35,242 nt of DNA from the NCBI GenBank assembly GCA_023426545.1, contig JAFAAN010000113.1:1-35242 (forward strand), read 5' to 3'. Under the pieces are notes generated by a model. The model was not told the origin of the DNA. It ran no database searches and saw nothing but the letters and a program-made list of their open reading frames with translations. Both the position numbers and the translations under genes were made by a program. Positions 15,519-23,146 of this stretch are shown here, piece by piece (within the stretch, counting starts at the first letter, position 1; each line of letters starts with the position of its first letter). Source of the stretch: Pseudomonadota bacterium (lineage in GTDB: Bacteria > Myxococcota > Myxococcia > Myxococcales > Myxococcaceae).

Positions 15519-17036
15519 ATGCCTCCTCGCGCCCAGCAGCAGCCCGTCCTCGCCGCCATTGACGTGGGCACCAACGCCGTCCGCCTGGAGCTCGCCCGCC
15601 CGGATGCGGACGGCTCGCTCGCAACCCTGCATCAGGAGCGCGACGCCATCCGCCCCGGCGAGGGCGTCTTCGCCACCGGCTCCATGCCTGAAGAGACGGC
15701 CGAGCGCCTGCTATCCACCCTGCGCCGCTACGCCGCCCTCTGCCGCCGCCACAAGGCCCAGGTGCGCGCCGTGGCCACCAGCGCCATGCGCGAGGCGAAG
15801 AACAGCAACGACATCGTGCGCCGCGTGCGCGAGGAAGCCGGCCTCAACCTGGAGGTCGTCAGCGGCAAGGAGGAGGCCCGCCTCATCTGCCTGGGCGTGC
15901 TCCACCGCAAGCCGCCCAGCACGCGCTCGCTCCTCATCGACATCGGCGGCGGAAGCACCGAGGTGGCCACCGCCACCGGCGAGAAGCCCGACAACCTCTG
16001 GAGCCTCGCGCTGGGCTCGGTGCGCCTCACCGAGGTCTTCGACGCCTCGCGCACCGTGCCGCCCCGGCAGCTGCGCCTCATGCGCAGCTTCGTCTCCGAG
16101 GTGCTCCACAAGACGCTGCCGCCCACGGTGTCCGACCTGCCGCGCGTGGCGCTCGGCTCCTCCGGCACCATCAACGCCGTGGTGTCCTTCGCCGCCTCCG
16201 AGAGCAGCGGCAACGCCACCGTGCGCCAGCTGTCCCAGACGGTGGACGCGCTCGCGCAGATGCCGCCCGAGCGCCGCCGCAAGCGCTTCGACCCGCGCCG
16301 CGCGGACATCATCGTCTCCGGCGCCGTCATCCTGGAGGGCGTGGCCAGGCACCTGGGCGTGGAGGCCGTCAGCGTCGTCAACCGCGGCCTGCGCGACGGC
16401 ATCCTCGTGGACCTGCTCTACCGCCAGGACGAGCACCGCGAGGACCCCAGCCTCGCGGACGCCGCCCTCGCCATGGGCAAGCGCTTCTACTTCGACGAGA
16501 AGCACGCCCGCCAGGTCGCGCGGCTGTCGCTCACCCTCTTCGACAACCTCGCCGCCCTGCACCAGCTCCCGCTGTCGGTGCGCCCCTTCCTGGAGGTGGC
16601 CGCCCTGCTCCACGACGTGGGCCACGCCGTCAGCTACGAGCGCCACCACAAGCACTCCTACTACCTCATCCGCTACGCCGACCTCCCGGGCCTCTCGGAC
16701 CGCGAGCGCGAGCTGGTGGCCCGCATCGCCCGCTACCACCGGCGCAGCCCGCCAGAGCTGGCGCACGCCGGCATGGCCGGCCTCACCCCCGCCGAGGCCC
16801 GGCTGGTGCGCAAGCTCGCCACCCTGCTGCGCGTGGCCAACTCGCTGGACCTCAGCCACCACCAGCCCCTCAAGGGCTTCAAGGCCACCAACGGCCGTGA
16901 CGGCGTGGCGCTGCACCTGCACACGCGCCACCCCATGGACCTGGAGCTGTGGAACGCGGACCGCGAGGTGCTGAACTTCCGCCGCGTCTTTGGCAAGCAG
17001 CTCACCTTCCACGTCCACCAGACCTCAGGCCGCTAG
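15519..17036 (+). CDS. Ppx/GppA phosphatase with C-terminal HD domain
   Basis: Exopolyphosphatase or guanosine pentaphosphate phosphohydrolase of 505 residues. The N-terminal actin-like half has IDVGTNAVRLE (14-24), ATSAMREAKN (86-95), the phosphate loop DIGGGSTE (141-148) and GSSGTINAV (213-221). The second half (from about 320) is an HD-like domain with LLHDVGHAV (His365-Asp366) and a following His-rich HHKHS. This two-part build is usual for the longer Ppx proteins that degrade polyphosphate and can cleave pppGpp, so a role in phosphate storage or stringent response is likely. No ppk gene is in the window. The start is ATG 15519; GTG 15489 is in frame but TACACT at 15496-15501 lies between them. 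Confidence 0.92.
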   Translation: MPPRAQQQPVLAAIDVGTNAVRLELARPDADGSLATLHQERDAIRPGEGVFATGSMPEETAERLLSTLRRYAALCRRHKAQVRAVATSAMREAKNSNDIVRRVREEAGLNLEVVSGKEEARLICLGVLHRKPPSTRSLLIDIGGGSTEVATATGEKPDNLWSLALGSVRLTEVFDASRTVPPRQLRLMRSFVSEVLHKTLPPTVSDLPRVALGSSGTINAVVSFAASESSGNATVRQLSQTVDALAQMPPERRRKRFDPRRADIIVSGAVILEGVARHLGVEAVSVVNRGLRDGILVDLLYRQDEHREDPSLADAALAMGKRFYFDEKHARQVARLSLTLFDNLAALHQLPLSVRPFLEVAALLHDVGHAVSYERHHKHSYYLIRYADLPGLSDRERELVARIARYHRRSPPELAHAGMAGLTPAEARLVRKLATLLRVANSLDLSHHQPLKGFKATNGRDGVALHLHTRHPMDLELWNADREVLNFRRVFGKQLTFHVHQTSGR

Positions 17037-17120
17037 TCCCCGCTCCGCCGGCCGCCCAGCGGAAGAGCAGGCCCCGCGCTTTGCCCCCATCCGGGCCGAT
17101 GCCCACGCTCCAAGTCACGC

Positions 17121-17146
17121 GGGCCTGCTTCCGCGCAGGCCCTTCT
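17121..17146 (+). terminator. Hairpin terminator-like site after the Ppx/GppA gene
   Basis: GGGCCTGC (17121-17128) pairs perfectly with GCAGGCCC (17135-17142) around a six-base loop and is followed by TTCT. It lies about 85 nt after the Ppx stop and 43 nt before the next start. The T-run is weak. Confidence 0.45.
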
Positions 17147-17188
17147 ACGTCTTGGATTCAGGGCCCCGAGGGGGCAGGAGCGCACGCG

Positions 17189-18409
17189 ATGAAGGCAGTC
17201 GTATTCCATGGGATTGGGGACATCCGGCTCGACGACGTGGCGGAGCCTCGAATCGAGCAGCCAACGGATGCCATCGTCCGGCTCACGGCGAGCGCCATCT
17301 GCGGCACCGACCTGCACATGATTCGGGGCACCCTGCCGGGCATGAAGCAGGGCACCATCCTCGGCCACGAGGGCGTGGGCGTCGTCGAGGCGCTGGGGGA
17401 CGACGTCCGCAACCTCAACGTCGGGGACCGGGTGGTCATCCCCTCCACCATCGCCTGCGGCAACTGCGTGTACTGCCGCTCCGGCTACTACGCGCAGTGC
17501 AACGACGCCAACCCCAACGGCCCCAGCGCGGGCACCGCCTTCTTCGGCGGCCCCCAGGAGACGGGGGGCTTCAACGGCATGCAGGCGGAGAAGGTGCGCG
17601 TGCCCTTCGCGCACGTGGGCCTGGTGCGGATTCCCGAGGGCGTCACCGACGAGCAGGCCATCCTCATCTCCGACATCTTCCCCACCGGCTACATGGGCGC
17701 GGAGCTGGCGGAGATCAAACCCGGTGACACGGTGGCGGTGTTCGGCTGCGGCCCCGTGGGCCTCTTCGCCATCGTCAGCGCGAAGCTGCTGGGCGCCGGC
17801 CGGGTCTTCGGCATCGACTGCCACGAGGACCGGCTGGAGCTGGCGCGAGCCCAGGGCGCCGAGGTCATCAATTTCGACGAGGAGGACCCGCTCGAGACGC
17901 TCAAGCGCCTCACCAACGGCATCGGCGTGGACCGCGCAATCGACGCGGTGGGCGTGGACGCCATGCACCCGCACCACGGCCCCGCGGCGAAGAAGGCGCA
18001 CGACGCGAAGGCCGAGTTCAAGCGCGAGGTGAAGGAGGCCGCGCCCAAGACGAACCCCAAGGGCGACAATTGGGTGCCCGGCGACGCCCCCGCGCAGGCC
18101 CTGCTGTGGGCCGTGGAGGGGCTGGCCAAAGCGGGCACGCTGTCCATCATCGGCGTCTACCCGCAGCAGGTGCGCACATTCCCCATCGGCATGGCGATGA
18201 ACAAGAACCTCACGATGAAGATGGGCAACTGCAACCACCGCAAGTACATCCCCAAGCTGCTGGAGCTGGTGCGCACCGGCGTCGTGGACCCCACGGCCAT
18301 CCTGTCCCACGTGGAGCCCATGGGCAGCGCCATCGACGCATACCGCAACTTCGACGCGCGCAAGCCCGGCTGGGTGAAGGTGGAGCTGGAGCCCACGCAG
18401 CTCCAATAG
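17189..18409 (+). CDS. Zinc-dependent alcohol dehydrogenase, glutathione-independent formaldehyde dehydrogenase-like
   Basis: Medium-chain zinc dehydrogenase of 406 residues. The catalytic zinc ligands are visible in ICGTDLH (Cys38) and LGHEGVG (His60, Glu61). The structural zinc lobe is complete, with Cys90, 93, 96 and 104. The Rossmann loop is GCGPVG (186-191), and the acidic Asp210 at the end of the next strand points to NAD rather than NADP. An insert at about 265-305, rich in Lys and ending NWVPGDAPAQALL, is typical of the formaldehyde dehydrogenase/dismutase branch. The substrate is likely a short aldehyde or alcohol, but is not proven by sequence. ATG 17189 has GGCAGGAG 8 nt upstream, one of the better ribosome sites here. 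Confidence 0.9.
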   Translation: MKAVVFHGIGDIRLDDVAEPRIEQPTDAIVRLTASAICGTDLHMIRGTLPGMKQGTILGHEGVGVVEALGDDVRNLNVGDRVVIPSTIACGNCVYCRSGYYAQCNDANPNGPSAGTAFFGGPQETGGFNGMQAEKVRVPFAHVGLVRIPEGVTDEQAILISDIFPTGYMGAELAEIKPGDTVAVFGCGPVGLFAIVSAKLLGAGRVFGIDCHEDRLELARAQGAEVINFDEEDPLETLKRLTNGIGVDRAIDAVGVDAMHPHHGPAAKKAHDAKAEFKREVKEAAPKTNPKGDNWVPGDAPAQALLWAVEGLAKAGTLSIIGVYPQQVRTFPIGMAMNKNLTMKMGNCNHRKYIPKLLELVRTGVVDPTAILSHVEPMGSAIDAYRNFDARKPGWVKVELEPTQLQ

Positions 18410-18421
18410 CGACAGCGGCGC

Positions 18422-18462
18422 GTGCCACCACATTGGCACCCGGGACAAGGGCTTGGCAGACT
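18422..18462 (+). promoter_or_regulatory. Promoter of the XRE-cupin gene with overlapping palindromic operator
   Basis: TTGGCA (18433-18438, five of six to consensus) and CAGACT (18457-18462) are separated by 18 bp, and the -10 ends 8 nt before ATG 18471. A perfect palindrome, GTGCCA-N6-TGGCAC (18422-18439), covers the -35. This is the arrangement expected for an autoregulatory operator; the alternative is a weak end-of-transcript hairpin for the dehydrogenase. Confidence 0.5.
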
Positions 18463-18470
18463 GCCCATCC

Positions 18471-19028
18471 ATGAGTGACGATGACCTGCCAGGCAGGCTG
18501 GCCCGCAACATCCGTTCCCTCCGCGAGGCGCGCGGCGCCACCCAGGCGCAGCTGTCCCGGCTCGCCGGTGTGCCGCGCGCCACCTGGGCCCACCTGGAGT
18601 CCGGCGCGGCCAACCCCACGCTGTCCGTGCTGCACCGCGTGGCCGCCGCGCTCCAGGTGTCGCTGGAGGAGCTCATCGCGAAGCCCCGGGCCAGCGCCCG
18701 GCACTACCCCCGCGCCTCCCTCCCCACGCGAATGCGCGGCGGGGGCATGCTGCGCAAGCTGCTGCCGGACCCCCTGCCTGGCATGGAGTTCGACCGCGTG
18801 GAGCTGCCGCCCCAGGTCCGCATCACCGGCGTGCCCCACACGCCCGGCACCCGGGAGTACCTCGCGTGCGAGGCGGGGGAGCTGCTGCTCGTCGCCAGCG
18901 GGGAGCGCTTCCTCCTCCAGCCCGGCGACGTGGTGGTGTTCCGGGGAGACCAGAAGCACTCCTACGAGAATCCTGGAGCCAGGACGGCCGTGGGCTACTC
19001 GGTCGTCCTGTTGGCGCCTTCCATCTGA
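18471..19028 (+). CDS. XRE-family transcriptional regulator with cupin sensor domain
   Basis: A 185-residue regulator. An N-terminal lambda-repressor-like helix-turn-helix (about 12-70) includes IRSLREARGATQAQLSRLAG and VPRATWAHLESGAANPT, the recognition part. A cupin_2 barrel (about 105-182) follows, with GTREYLACEAGELLLV, FLLQPGDVVVF and DQKHSYENPG. Proteins of this build usually sense a small metabolite in the cupin and control a neighbouring metabolic gene. The dehydrogenase ends 61 bp upstream on the same strand, so it is a natural but unproven target. There is no Shine-Dalgarno sequence; the promoter ends 8 nt before the ATG. Confidence 0.9.
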   Translation: MSDDDLPGRLARNIRSLREARGATQAQLSRLAGVPRATWAHLESGAANPTLSVLHRVAAALQVSLEELIAKPRASARHYPRASLPTRMRGGGMLRKLLPDPLPGMEFDRVELPPQVRITGVPHTPGTREYLACEAGELLLVASGERFLLQPGDVVVFRGDQKHSYENPGARTAVGYSVVLLAPSI

Positions 19029-19056
19029 GCGCGCGAGGGCCGGCCGGCAGGCGAGG

Positions 19057-19062
19057 TACACT
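19057..19062 (+). promoter_or_regulatory. -10-like hexamer TACACT before the DUF4230 gene
   Basis: TACACT ends exactly 6 nt before ATG 19069, the spacing expected for a leaderless start. No -35 is obvious. Confidence 0.35.
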
Positions 19063-19068
19063 GGCGGC

Positions 19069-19683
19069 ATGGCGCACCTCTCGCGAGTCCTCACCGTCGT
19101 CCTGGGTGCCATGCTCGGCGCGGTGGGGGCCTGGCTGGCGATGAAGCCCGCCTCGCCATCCCTGCCCGACACGCCGTCCGTGGTGCAGCAGATGCGGGAC
19201 GTGGCGCGGCTGGAGACGCTGGAGGTCGCGCTCTACAAGAAGGTGACGTTCACCCCCGAGCCGCCGGCCACCGACGCGCTCTGGAAGGACGTGCTGAACT
19301 GGGCCCGCTACGCGCTCCAGAACCCCCACGGCCGCGCCATCGTCTTCGCGAACGCGCACCTGGGCTTCGACTTCCAGCGCTTCGACCGCTCCCACCTCCA
19401 GGTGTCGGGCACCCGCGTCTCCGTGGTGCTGCCGCCGCTCGAGGTGAAGGTGGAGCTGCGCCCCGGAGAGACGGAGGTCATCGACTCCAACCTGGACAGC
19501 GAGCAGACCGCGCAGTTGCTGGAGAAGGCCCGCCTCGCCTTCGAGCAGGAGGTCCGCGCGGACGGGCGCCTCCAGCGGCGCGCCCGGGAGTCCGCGGAGC
19601 GCTCGCTGCGGGCGCTGCTGCTCACGCTGGGCTACCGCGAGGTCGTGTTCGTGGACCAGTTGCCCGCGGGCGCCGCGGGCTGA
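19069..19683 (+). CDS. DUF4230-like membrane-anchored protein
   Basis: A 204-residue protein with an N-terminal membrane helix (about 6-25) and a soluble region outside the membrane. The pattern SVVQQMRDVARLETLEVALYK after the helix, the mixed alpha/beta core, and the end LLTLGYREVVFVDQ resemble DUF4230 proteins, whose function is not established. A basic, helical stretch (about 140-185) precedes the end and has a coiled-coil look. Its stop is 7 bp from the convergent TPR gene. Nothing in the neighbourhood suggests a role. Confidence 0.75.
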   Translation: MAHLSRVLTVVLGAMLGAVGAWLAMKPASPSLPDTPSVVQQMRDVARLETLEVALYKKVTFTPEPPATDALWKDVLNWARYALQNPHGRAIVFANAHLGFDFQRFDRSHLQVSGTRVSVVLPPLEVKVELRPGETEVIDSNLDSEQTAQLLEKARLAFEQEVRADGRLQRRARESAERSLRALLLTLGYREVVFVDQLPAGAAG

Positions 19684-19690
19684 CGCCGGC

Positions 19691-20950
19691 TCACACCAGG
19701 GACAGGCCCGCGTCCGTCAGGCGGAAGGTGCCCGGGATTCCATCTGGAGAGGGCACGAGCCGCGACAGCGATGCGCAGGCCTCGGCGTCCGACTCACGGC
19801 ACACCAGCGCCAGCTCCCGCCGGCCCAGGGCCACGCGCAGCGGGCCCTCGCCCACGAGCCGCGACAGCTCCTGCCGCTGCGGCGCCACGAGCAGCCGCGC
19901 GGCGTCATGGCCGTCGCCCTCCGCCACCGCCCACAGGCCGGAGGGCGCCTCCGCCAGCCGGACCTCGCCCTGGTCCACCAGCACCGGGCGCACCGGCGCC
20001 AGCCGCGAGGCCAGGTTGCGCCAGGCCGCCGCGTCCGCCGACGCGGGCGTGAGTCCAGCGGGTGCCAGCGCGGCCTCCGGCAGGTAGCGCGCGAACTCGG
20101 CGTCCTCCAGGACATAGAAGACGTCCAACCCCGCGGGCCCCTGCCGGCGCAGCGCCCCTACCGCCCGCCCCGCGAAGTCAGGCGGGCGCAGCACCGGGCG
20201 GAGGCGCGCCGCCAGCGCCTCGCCGTCCGCCCCCAGGCCCGAGGACAGTCCGCCCAGCCGCGCCGCCAGCGCGTCCGCGTAGGCCGTCAAACCCTGCGCG
20301 CCCGGGGCCTCCTGATACGCCGCATACAGCGAGCCCACGTCGACGCGCCCGACGCCGCCCGTGGCGAGCTTCACGAGCAGGTCCTTGCCCTGCCTCCGGA
20401 ACTGCACCCCGGCCCGGCCCAGCGCGGCGGTGAGCGCGGCGGTGAACTCCGGGCGCAGCACCTGCTCCTGGGGGACGGGAGGCGCGGACAGCTCCACGGC
20501 TTCCAGCTCCTCCTTCAGCAGCCGCGCCTCGGCGTCGAAGGGGTCCCTTGCCAGCGCATCCGCGACGAACGCGCGCGCCTTGTCCGTCTCCCCGCGCCGA
20601 AGCCCCAGCACCGCCAGCACCTTGAGCACCTCGGGGTCGCCCGGGGACTGCGCGAGCACTTCGTTCAACATCCGCTCCGCGTCGCCGTGGCGCTCCAGGC
20701 CCAGCAGGGCCCGCGCCAGCCCCAGCCGCACGGGCAGGTCACGCGGGAAGTCGCGCCGCAGGGTCTCCAACAGGGGCAGCGCTTCGCGCTCGGCGCCCGC
20801 GTTGACCAGGGCATGCGCCAGGGCCAGCCGCAGGGCGGGACCGGGGCTGCGCTGCGCCTCGGCGCGGAGCAGGGCCAGCTCCGCGTCGCTCAACGTCTCA
20901 CCCGCCTCCACCTTCCGGCGGACGCGCTCCAGGCTCAGGGGGGCACTCAC
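19691..20950 (-). CDS. TPR protein with DUF1444-like C-terminal region
   Basis: A 419-residue soluble protein. The first part (about 20-155) is TPR-like: ALRLALAHALVNAGAEREAL, VRLGLARALLGLERHGDAE and VLKVLAVLGLRRGETDKAR are successive helix pairs. The second part (about 165-405) begins VLRPEFTAALTAALGRAGVQ and continues LLVKLATGGVGRVDVGSLY, which resembles DUF1444 proteins; that match is from memory and moderate. No signal peptide or membrane helix is present. The frame opens at TTG 20986, but TAGATT ends 7 nt before GTG 20950 and TTGGGT lies 17 bp above it, so the upstream codons look like promoter and GTG 20950 is preferred. Confidence 0.8.
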   Translation of the reverse strand: MSAPLSLERVRRKVEAGETLSDAELALLRAEAQRSPGPALRLALAHALVNAGAEREALPLLETLRRDFPRDLPVRLGLARALLGLERHGDAERMLNEVLAQSPGDPEVLKVLAVLGLRRGETDKARAFVADALARDPFDAEARLLKEELEAVELSAPPVPQEQVLRPEFTAALTAALGRAGVQFRRQGKDLLVKLATGGVGRVDVGSLYAAYQEAPGAQGLTAYADALAARLGGLSSGLGADGEALAARLRPVLRPPDFAGRAVGALRRQGPAGLDVFYVLEDAEFARYLPEAALAPAGLTPASADAAAWRNLASRLAPVRPVLVDQGEVRLAEAPSGLWAVAEGDGHDAARLLVAPQRQELSRLVGEGPLRVALGRRELALVCRESDAEACASLSRLVPSPDGIPGTFRLTDAGLSLV

Positions 20951-20957
20951 CCGCGCG

Positions 20958-20986
20958 AATCTAGTGCCCTCGCGGGGCCCACCCAA
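20958..20986 (-). promoter_or_regulatory. Promoter of the TPR/DUF1444-like gene (leaderless)
   Basis: On the minus strand, TTGGGT (20986-20981) and TAGATT (20963-20958) are separated by 17 bp. The -10 ends 7 nt before GTG 20950. Confidence 0.4.
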
Positions 20987-21007
20987 CCACCAGAAGCGCC
21001 CCTCTCC

Positions 21008-21250
21008 TCAGTGGCGGCTCGGCTGCTGCGGCTCCTGCATGGACAGGGGCCGTCCCCCACCGGCCACGGACGACTCCTCCTTGAGCATCCCGCGAATCAT
21101 CTCCCGCAGCTCGGGGGAGTCCTCGTGGCCATGCGCGGAGACGGCATGAGAGACGGCCGCCTGGAATACCTCGTCCTCCTCGCCGGCAATCGTCAGCGTG
21201 CAGTGGATGTCGCTGGGCGCCTCCCGGCAGTCCATCATCTTGCGAGACAT
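21008..21250 (-). CDS. DUF1059 small protein
   Basis: An 80-residue protein with the DUF1059 pattern: MDCREAPSDIHCTLTIAGEE, then a helix leading to HAVSAHGHEDSPELREMIR. The two Cys (8 and 17) and the His-Gly-His near residue 41 are typical of the family and hint at metal binding; no function is established. A Gln/Pro-rich tail of about 20 residues extends beyond the usual domain. ATG 21250 has a clear AGGAGG 9 nt upstream, one of the few strong ribosome sites in the window. It sits between the 537-residue gene and the TPR gene, all on the minus strand. Confidence 0.85.
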   Translation of the reverse strand: MSRKMMDCREAPSDIHCTLTIAGEEDEVFQAAVSHAVSAHGHEDSPELREMIRGMLKEESSVAGGGRPLSMQEPQQPSRH

Positions 21251-21353
21251 GGTGGTGTCCTCCTGCGTCTCAGGTGGCCACCCCCGCGTACCGCCACAAG
21301 GGAGGGGCAGGCAGCCGGGGACCGGCCGCCGTGCCGTCAACATCTCCTCGGGC

Positions 21354-22967
21354 TCAGGGCGTGTTGAGCGTGGCGACGAAGAAGGCGCCCAGCGCCGCGA
21401 ACAGCCGCGACGACACGTCGTCGTAGGTCTGCTGAGCCTCGGACGTCTCGAAGGCCTGGTCGTTCCACGAGCCCATGCCGCCAAAGACGTCGGAGAGCGT
21501 GCACGCGAGCAGTCCGCGCAGCTTCGCATCGGACAGCCCCAGGCACTGGAACAACATCAGCGAGCCGAGCTTTCGCTCGAAGACCTCCACCGGCCAGTCA
21601 TCGAGCCCCGCGGCCTTCGCGGCCTCCAGAAAGGCCGGCACCCGCTCCGGCGAGAGGTCGTCGTAGCGAGGCGCCCGGCCTTCGAGCGCGAAGAGCGCCA
21701 GCTTGAAGGCACTCACGAAGTCCAGCCCCTGCTCGGCCGCGAAGCGCTCGGCCTCCCGGAGCGCCTCGACGAAGTCGTGCCTCGCGCCGTCCCAGGAGGG
21801 ACCCGCCGCGGTGGGAGCGGGAACGTCCCCGAGCGCCTCGAACAGGAACACCTGGTACACGTCCGGATTGGACTGGAGGCGCAGCACGTCCTTCCCCGGG
21901 ACATGCCCCGCGTCCTCCTCCAGGGAGAAGGGGGGCGTGACGCATGCGCGCAAGGGCTCGGGGATGACCAGCTCCGTCCCATGCGCCCGGCTGGCCTTCT
22001 GCAGCGCCGTCATCAGGTTGCCGGTCATCATGGACCGGAGCCCATCCGGCGCCATCGCCCGGAGCCGGGCCTCGAAGTCCTCCGCCGTGACAGGCGACTC
22101 GCCCTCCGCCAGGAACTGGTTCTGGTCCCGGACGATGCGCGCCCAGGCGTCCTGGGCGAAGGGCTGGGCGTTCACCAGGTCAACGAACTGCTGGGGCGTG
22201 GTGGTGTCACCGAGGCCGAGCAACTCCCGGGAGGGGATGTACTCCGCCTGCTCCTCCGGAGGCATCATGTCGCGCAGGAACGCGTCCGGGTCGCTGGTGT
22301 AGAAGCAGGCCTGGAGCGACTCGGGGACATGCTCCTGAACGCCCAGCCGGCGGACGGTGGACTGGAGCGCTTCCACCAGGTCGCCGCCGCGCAGGTCGTA
22401 GTGCACGTAGCCTTCCGGCGAGCACAGGTAGTCGGCCACGTCCCGTGCCGCCACCGCGGGCCGGCCGTTGAGCTCGTTGTTCTCCGAGATGGACACCGCC
22501 CAGGCCTCGAAGACGCGGTCGGCGTGTGGCTGCGCGCGCGCGAAGTCCACGAGCTGCCGCGGGGTGAGCAGGTGTGGACGGCTGGGGTGCGTCCGCAGGA
22601 GGAAGCGCGAAAGCGACGCACCCGACGCCACCTCCAGCACCCGGCCTCCCGTGTTGGCGAACGCGGCGGCGATGTGGGCCGGGAGCGACTCGGGGCCGCA
22701 CGCGCCGAAGTCCACCACGCGCGCGGAGCACGGCCCCGCCTTCGCGAGCTGCGCGAGCCATTCCGCCAACGGGAGCTCACGCCCATCCCGCGGCTGGACC
22801 CCCAGCGAGTACGTCCGAGGCACCGCGAGCCGCCACAGCGACCACCCCTCGCCCAGCTCCTTCTCCAGCACCTCCAGCCGCTCGGGCCACCGGGCAGCGT
22901 CTTGCTGCAGCAGCGAGGTCACCAGCACCAGGCACAGGTCATCCACCCGCACGCACTGCCTCCCCAT
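21354..22967 (-). CDS. Unknown 537-residue protein with an internal duplication
   Basis: No family recognised. The protein appears soluble, with no signal peptide or membrane helix and many acidic residues. It contains two copies of a module of about 110 residues. Copy A (135-250) starts TPRQLVDFARAQP and copy B (257-363) starts TPQQFVDLVNAQP. Both continue with an aligned N-x4-G, a GDLVEALQ or GNLMTALQ helix, and PE-x-L-x-AC (Cys221 and Cys342). The N-terminus (1-130) and the helical C-terminus (365-537, including LGSLMLFQCLGLSDAK) are single. Codon usage matches the chromosome, so there is no sign of recent transfer. The start ATG 22967 has no ribosome site; GTG codons at residues 6 and 8 are alternatives. 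DUF1059 follows 103 bp downstream. Confidence 0.8.
   Translation of the reverse strand: MGRQCVRVDDLCLVLVTSLLQQDAARWPERLEVLEKELGEGWSLWRLAVPRTYSLGVQPRDGRELPLAEWLAQLAKAGPCSARVVDFGACGPESLPAHIAAAFANTGGRVLEVASGASLSRFLLRTHPSRPHLLTPRQLVDFARAQPHADRVFEAWAVSISENNELNGRPAVAARDVADYLCSPEGYVHYDLRGGDLVEALQSTVRRLGVQEHVPESLQACFYTSDPDAFLRDMMPPEEQAEYIPSRELLGLGDTTTPQQFVDLVNAQPFAQDAWARIVRDQNQFLAEGESPVTAEDFEARLRAMAPDGLRSMMTGNLMTALQKASRAHGTELVIPEPLRACVTPPFSLEEDAGHVPGKDVLRLQSNPDVYQVFLFEALGDVPAPTAAGPSWDGARHDFVEALREAERFAAEQGLDFVSAFKLALFALEGRAPRYDDLSPERVPAFLEAAKAAGLDDWPVEVFERKLGSLMLFQCLGLSDAKLRGLLACTLSDVFGGMGSWNDQAFETSEAQQTYDDVSSRLFAALGAFFVATLNTP
21879..22199 (-). repeat. Protein-level tandem repeat, copy B
   Basis: Residues 257-363 of the unknown 537-residue protein. 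It aligns with copy A through TPxQxVDxxxAQP, an ALQ helix and PExLxAC. The DNA has diverged, so this is an old duplication. Confidence 0.6.
22218..22565 (-). repeat. Protein-level tandem repeat, copy A
   Basis: Residues 135-250 of the unknown 537-residue protein, the partner of the copy at 21879-22199. The linker between the copies is six residues (GLGDTT). Confidence 0.6.
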
Positions 22968-23146
22968 GGTTCAACGCGGCGGGAAACGCCGCGCCCGAAG
23001 CCAGACAAAGCATGACGGGAGAAGGATGCAAGCAATCCACGGCTCCGGTCAGTTCCGCCGAGCGCGCGGCGAGCCCCCGCACCGGGGTGCTCCTCCCGGG
23101 CCTCCAGCAGCGGGGCGTGGGACACCCGCCCTCCGGAGCGGGGAGC

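Noticed and set aside
15711..17018. 435-codon minus-strand open frame under the Ppx/GppA gene
   Set aside because: Val/Gly/Ala/His-rich shadow of a gene with complete family motifs.
18433..18458. Sigma-54 (-24/-12) promoter suggested by TTGGCAC
   Set aside because: No GC-containing -12 element (TTGC) occurs at the required distance; the sequence fits a -35 with a -10 at 18457 better.
22968..23146. Possible gene or terminator in the 179-bp gap between the hybrid kinase and the 537-residue gene
   Set aside because: There is only a small CCCCG/CGGGG hairpin around 23075-23090 with no T-run on the minus strand. Open frames crossing the gap are shadows.
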